Assembly (NCBI GenBank): GCA_040386595.1
Contig: JAZKFE010000003.1
Location: 83,208-147,207 of the forward strand
Direction: 5' to 3'
Length of the DNA stretch: 64,000 bases
Source of the DNA: JAKFVC01 sp040386595
GTDB lineage: Bacteria > Planctomycetota > Planctomycetia > Planctomycetales > Planctomycetaceae
Positions 60,089-64,000 of the stretch are shown here, in pieces. The notes under the pieces were generated by a model, which was given only the letters and a program-made list of their open reading frames with translations, searched no databases and had not been told where the DNA came from. Within the stretch, counting starts at the first letter, position 1. Each line of letters starts with the position of its first letter. The position numbers and the translations under genes were made by a program.

Positions 60089-63000
60089 GTGCTGGCTCGT
60101 TTCTTCGTTGATCGTCCGATCTTCGCATGGGTGATTTCGATCGTCATCACCCTGGTCGGCGCCGTAGCCGTCTACACTTTGCCGATTTCGCAGTACCCCG
60201 ACATCACTCCACCCACGGTCCAAGTCGTCGCGACTTATCCCGGTGCGAATGCCAAAGTCGTGGCCGACTCCATCGCCGCCCCCATTGAACAGCAGGTGAA
60301 TGGCGTCGAGGGCATGCTTTACATGTCCTCGCAATGTGGTAACGACGGTAGTTACATTCTGACGATTACCTTCGACCTGGGTGTCGACTTAAACAAGTCC
60401 CAGGTGCTGGTTCAGAACCGTGTGGCTTTGGCCACGCCACAGCTACCACCTGAAGTCCAGGTGCAGGGTGTTACAACGAAAAAGATGTCCCCCAGTATTC
60501 TGCTGGTGGTGAATCTGATTTCTCCGGACGGACGCTACGACGATCTGTTCGTCAGTAATTATGCGTTGATTAACGTCCGCGACGAATTAGCCCGTGTCGC
60601 CGGTGTGGGTGATGCCCAGTTGTTCGGTCAGCGCGACTATAGCATGCGCGTGTGGCTGGACCCCGACAAGATGGCAGCCCGTAATCTGACCACCAGCGAT
60701 GTCGTCACCGCCGTTCGCAGCCAGAATGTGCAGGTCGCGGCAGGCCAAATTGGCCGGCCGCCGATTCCCGACGGCCAGCAATTCCAATTCACCATGAGCA
60801 CGCTGGGCCGCCTCGAAGAAACCGAGCAGTTCGGCAATATCATCATCAAGACCACGCACGGCGAGCCGGGCGATGCCGTAACTTCCAGTCAGATTGTTCG
60901 CCTGAAGGACGTCGGCCGGATTGAGCTGGGTGCTCTGCAATACGACCAGATCTCCAAGATGGACGGCCTGCCCAGCGTCGGTCTGGCCATCTTCCAGTTG
61001 CCGGGCTCGAACGCTCTAGCGACGGCCCATGAAGTGAAACGCCGCATGGAAGAATTGAAGCGTCAATTCCCCGTCGGCATCGACTATAAGATCGTCTACG
61101 ACACGACACCGTTCATCGAACAATCGATTCACGAAGTGTTCATTACCTTACGCGACGCCATCATTCTGGTGGCCATCGTGGTCTTGCTGTTCCTGCAAGA
61201 CTGGAAGGCCATGATCCTGCCGATGATCGACGTTCCCGTGTCGCTGGTCGGTACATTCGCCGTCATGGCGATGGCCACGATGGTCGGCACGACGCTAGAA
61301 GTCCCGTCACTGGTCTTTAGTCTGAATAACCTCACGCTGTTTGGTCTCGTGCTGGCGATCGGTATCGTCGTGGATGATGCCATCGTCGTGTTGGAAAATA
61401 TCGAACGACTTATTGGTACGGGACTCGATCCCCGCACGGCCACGATCAAGGCGATGGAAGAAATCACCGGGCCGATCGTCGCCATCACCCTGGTGTTGTG
61501 CTCGGTGTTCCTGCCCGCTGCATTTATCACTGGCATCACAGGTCAGTTCTTCCGCCAATTCGCGTTGACCATTGCCGCGGCGATGGTGATCTCGGCCATT
61601 AACGCCATGACGCTGACCCCAGCGCGTGCCGTGACAATCTTTAAGACCGAGCACACTGCGGACGGCCAGCACATCCATATTCGCGAAGCGTTGCCCTGGT
61701 GGTTCTTCGCCTGCTTGGGGTCGTACTTCAGCTACAACTGGATGTACGGATCCTGGGCCGAACCGATTACCCAAATGTTTATTCCGGGCCATGACGCTCA
61801 TGGTCACGGAAATACGCCCGAATGGTTGGGCTGGTTGATTATGTGCATTCTGATGGTCCCCGGCCTGGCAGTCGGTGGCGGTCTGGGATGGTTCATTATT
61901 CGTCCGGTCAACTACATCCTGGGTCTGTTCTTCCGCGGCTTCAATAAAGCCTTCGACCTGGTCGCCGCCGTTTATGGTTGGACGGTAGGACGCATGTTGC
62001 GTGTGACCGTGATGGTCCTGTTTGTCTACGGTGGCCTGCTAGGGCTGACCTACTGGCAAATGGATCGTGCCCCAACGGGCTTCATCCCGCAGCAGGATCA
62101 AGGCTATCTGCTGGTTAACGTGCAACTGCCCGACTCGGCATCGCTGGAGCGAACCTCCGAAGTGATGACGTTGCTGGAACGCATCTGCCTGGGTGATGAC
62201 ACTGGCAAGTACAAGGGACCGCCTCCCCCGAAGGGAGCCAAACGGTTCCCAGGTATTCCCGGAATCGTGCACTCCATCAATATTGCTGGCCAGTCGTTCC
62301 TGATGAGCGCCAACGGTTCCAGCTACGGTTCCATGTTCGTGATTCTGGATGAATTCCACCATCGCCGAACGCCGGAAACCTACGACGCCGCCATCGCGAT
62401 GGAAGTTCAGATGCAAGCCGCCGCCGAGATTGACGGTGCGGTGATCATGGCCTTCCGCGCTCCTCCCATTATGGGTCTGGGCAACGCGGACGGTTTCAAA
62501 GTGCAGGTTGAGCAACGTGGCTTCGTCGATCCGGTCGAACTCCAAAGAACGACCGACGAGCTCATTGCTGAAGGCATGAAGGATCCGAAGTTCGCTGGCT
62601 TGTTCTCCATGTACCGTGCCGAGAGCCCGCAGTTGTATGTCGACGTCGATCGTACGAAGTGCGAATCGCTCGATGTGGACATCAACGCGGTCTTCAATAC
62701 GCTGCAAGTTTACATGGGCGGAACTTATGTCAATTTGTTCAACAAGTTCGGTCGCAGCTGGCAGGTCAACTTGCTGGGCGAGCATCGGCATCGTACCGAT
62801 CCGAAGTTCCTCGGTCAGTTGAAGGTCCGCAGCAAGCGGGGCGAAATGGTTCCGCTGGGCACACTGGTCGAAGTCCGCGACTCATCCGGCCCGGCGATGG
62901 TGACTCGGTACAACATGTACCTGTCGACCAGTATCAACGGTATTCCGGCACCGGGCGTGAGTTCCGGTGAGACGATCAAAGCGATTAACGAATTAGCCGA

Positions 63001-63661
63001 TCGTATGGGTGTGCCGTTTGAATGGAGCGAAATTACCTTCATGCAAATCCGTGCGGGCAACGTCGCGTTGTTCGTGTTCGGTCTGGGAACCTTGCTGGTG
63101 TATCTGGTGCTAGCAGCGAAATATGAAAGCTGGAAGTTGCCCCTGTCGGTAATTCTGGTGGTGCCCATGTGTCTGCTGTGTGCCGTCAGCGGTATGTTGA
63201 TTACTGGCATGCCCGTCGACATTTTCGTGCAGATTGGATTCCTGGTGCTGGTGGGCTTGGCCGCGAAGAACGCGATTTTGATCGTGGAATTCGCGGAACA
63301 ACTACGAGGCGAAGGCAAGCCACTCTATGAGGCAACCGTCGAAGCGTGTCAGCTGCGTCTGCGGCCGATCGTGATGACGTCGTTCGCGTTCATCCTGGGC
63401 GTGCTGCCGCTGGTGCTGGGTGAGGGTGCTGCCGCAGAAATGCGACGTTCACTCGGAACGGCCGTGTTCTCGGGCATGTTGGGCGTGACGATCTTCGGTA
63501 TCTTCCTGACGCCCGTGTTCTACTATGGGTTGATGTATCGTGCCGAAAGAATTCGACTGAAGGCCCTCGCCGCAACATCAACCGCAGCCACGGTGTCGCT
63601 GAAGGGACATCATGGCGTTCCACCAGCCGTCTCGGCCGTGGTCGATAAGAAGTCGCACTAG
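60089..63661 (+). CDS. RND multidrug efflux pump, AcrB/HAE1 type, enlarged
   Basis: 1,190 residues from a GTG behind AAGGAG. The HAE1 family start (ARFFVDRPIFAWVISIVITL) and TPPTVQVVATYPGANAKVV are clear. GIVVDDAIVVLENIERL in TM4 carries the two Asp of proton relay, and TM10 keeps LAAKNAILIVEFA. The usual length is about 1,040. The extra part is between TM6 and TM7 (about 515-640), with two added hydrophobic stretches (WWFFACLGSYFSYNW, then WLGWLIMCILMVPGLAVGGG) and His/Gly-rich GHDAHGHGN between them. It transports drugs, dyes or lipids using proton flow. Confidence 0.92.
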   Translation: MLARFFVDRPIFAWVISIVITLVGAVAVYTLPISQYPDITPPTVQVVATYPGANAKVVADSIAAPIEQQVNGVEGMLYMSSQCGNDGSYILTITFDLGVDLNKSQVLVQNRVALATPQLPPEVQVQGVTTKKMSPSILLVVNLISPDGRYDDLFVSNYALINVRDELARVAGVGDAQLFGQRDYSMRVWLDPDKMAARNLTTSDVVTAVRSQNVQVAAGQIGRPPIPDGQQFQFTMSTLGRLEETEQFGNIIIKTTHGEPGDAVTSSQIVRLKDVGRIELGALQYDQISKMDGLPSVGLAIFQLPGSNALATAHEVKRRMEELKRQFPVGIDYKIVYDTTPFIEQSIHEVFITLRDAIILVAIVVLLFLQDWKAMILPMIDVPVSLVGTFAVMAMATMVGTTLEVPSLVFSLNNLTLFGLVLAIGIVVDDAIVVLENIERLIGTGLDPRTATIKAMEEITGPIVAITLVLCSVFLPAAFITGITGQFFRQFALTIAAAMVISAINAMTLTPARAVTIFKTEHTADGQHIHIREALPWWFFACLGSYFSYNWMYGSWAEPITQMFIPGHDAHGHGNTPEWLGWLIMCILMVPGLAVGGGLGWFIIRPVNYILGLFFRGFNKAFDLVAAVYGWTVGRMLRVTVMVLFVYGGLLGLTYWQMDRAPTGFIPQQDQGYLLVNVQLPDSASLERTSEVMTLLERICLGDDTGKYKGPPPPKGAKRFPGIPGIVHSINIAGQSFLMSANGSSYGSMFVILDEFHHRRTPETYDAAIAMEVQMQAAAEIDGAVIMAFRAPPIMGLGNADGFKVQVEQRGFVDPVELQRTTDELIAEGMKDPKFAGLFSMYRAESPQLYVDVDRTKCESLDVDINAVFNTLQVYMGGTYVNLFNKFGRSWQVNLLGEHRHRTDPKFLGQLKVRSKRGEMVPLGTLVEVRDSSGPAMVTRYNMYLSTSINGIPAPGVSSGETIKAINELADRMGVPFEWSEITFMQIRAGNVALFVFGLGTLLVYLVLAAKYESWKLPLSVILVVPMCLLCAVSGMLITGMPVDIFVQIGFLVLVGLAAKNAILIVEFAEQLRGEGKPLYEATVEACQLRLRPIVMTSFAFILGVLPLVLGEGAAAEMRRSLGTAVFSGMLGVTIFGIFLTPVFYYGLMYRAERIRLKALAATSTAATVSLKGHHGVPPAVSAVVDKKSH

Positions 63662-63668
63662 AGGTTAG

Positions 63669-63703
63669 AGTTCCCTCCTGACTCACCGAGTCGGGAGGGA
63701 ACT
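63669..63703. terminator. Hairpin after the RND operon
   Basis: Nearly perfect stem AGTTCCCTCC / GGAGGGAACT enclosing GACTC-ACC-GAGTC, 7 bases after the pump stop. There is no strong T-run. The inner GACTC/GAGTC resembles the 56259 repeat. Likely transcript end or dispersed repeat. Confidence 0.55.
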
Positions 63704-63840
63704 ACCGACCATCGCGGGTGAGTTTAAAACCCGACTCATGACGAAGTGAAGAATGTTCCAAGGGAACTCTGCTGGATGGTTGCTGGCAACGACAGCAGTT
63801 TGACTTAACGCTGGTGGCTCCATCGACGCTGTCGATGGGT

Positions 63841-63867
63841 AGCCCAGATTCTCGAATCTGGGTGAGC
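63841..63867. repeat. 27-bp repeat shared with 49737-49763
   Basis: AGCCCAGATTCTCGAATCTG and on; one difference from the reverse complement of 49737-49763. Internal palindrome CCCAGATTC / GAATCTGGG. Confidence 0.8.
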
Positions 63868-63882
63868 GGAGCGAACAAGAGG

Positions 63883-64000
63883 TTAAGGCTCCTTCGATTT
63901 CCGAATGTCATTCTCTGCGTCGGGTTTTCCGACGGGAAAATTCTCCTGGATGGAAAACACCAAGGAGAGAATCAAGTCGCTGGCAACTTCCCAGAGCTTA
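63883..64000 (-). CDS. C-terminal end of an unidentified protein
   Basis: On the reverse strand the last 38 codons before a TAA at 63883-63885 read protein-like (LWEVASDLILSLVFSIQENF, then a hydrophilic tail ending KSKEP). The gene begins beyond the window edge. The family cannot be told. Confidence 0.4.
   Translation of the reverse strand, partial: KLWEVASDLILSLVFSIQENFPVGKPDAENDIRKSKEP

Noticed and set aside
1..64000. CRISPR arrays, tRNA and rRNA genes
   Set aside because: No regular spacer-repeat pattern or RNA gene signature was found by reading; tRNA detection by eye is not exhaustive.

Overview
The window is from a planctomycete (phylum Planctomycetota, most likely class Planctomycetia). 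This rests on lineage-typical families seen here: two Tat-exported DUF1501 proteins, a PSCyt1/DUF1549/DUF1553 cytochrome protein, a prepilin-headed DUF1559 protein plus two other DUF1559-domain proteins, ECF-like sigma factors beside a zinc-finger Ser/Thr kinase, and many start codons without a strong Shine-Dalgarno. Four runs of exactly ten N (33975, 35749, 40586, 52622) mark a draft scaffold. No tRNA, rRNA, CRISPR, integrase or transposase gene was seen.

Layout. 1-8.5 kb: the 3' part of a phosphoketolase, a reverse-strand group (DUF1643-like protein, a small coupled protein, a degenerate M41-like protein), small hypotheticals, a DUF1501 protein, and an NmrA-like protein with a cupin. 8.85-12.2 kb: a tight RNA-repair cassette (P-loop polynucleotide-kinase-like protein, Thg1-like 3'-5' polymerase, Rnl2-type RNA ligase, HD-hydrolase/kinase fusion), preceded by a 55-residue SEC-C protein. 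12.4-15.4 kb: small membrane and secreted proteins, a NADAR protein and a thioredoxin fold lacking CXXC. 15.7-20.5 kb: a sigma factor, a one-TM regulator and two secreted proteins. 20.6-28.5 kb: two convergent GntR/ABC cassettes, each with its own promoter/operator. 28.8-30.2 kb: a cytochrome P450. 30.5-38.8 kb: reverse-strand operon of sigma factor, zinc-finger Ser/Thr kinase and a very large secreted multidomain protein (about 2,000 residues, one frameshift).

39-42.2 kb: a frameshifted lipoprotein gene, a prepilin-like DUF1559 protein, a cytosine-deaminase-like enzyme and three overlapping micro-genes including DUF3606. 42.5-48.2 kb: a candidate three-gene DNA-processing or defence system: a repeated winged-helix protein, an AAA-type ATPase, and a RecB/Cas4-like PD-(D/E)XK nuclease fused to a soluble FtsK/SpoIIIE translocase. 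48.5-58 kb: GNAT acetyltransferase, a second deaminase, the PSCyt1/DUF1549/DUF1553 plus DUF1501 pair, a secreted subtilase and a TolB-like propeller protein, separated by large hairpin repeats. 58.4-63.7 kb: an RND efflux pair (adaptor lipoprotein plus an enlarged AcrB-type pump) behind a palindromic promoter. A partial reverse-strand gene runs off the right edge.

The two parts most likely to be new biology are the RNA-repair cassette (5'-kinase, possible 3'-phosphatase, 3'-5' polymerase and ligase in one transcription unit) and the winged-helix/ATPase/nuclease-FtsK module. At least three of the four N-runs look artefactual: joining their flanks restores an open frame, and in two cases the family-conserved sequence as well.
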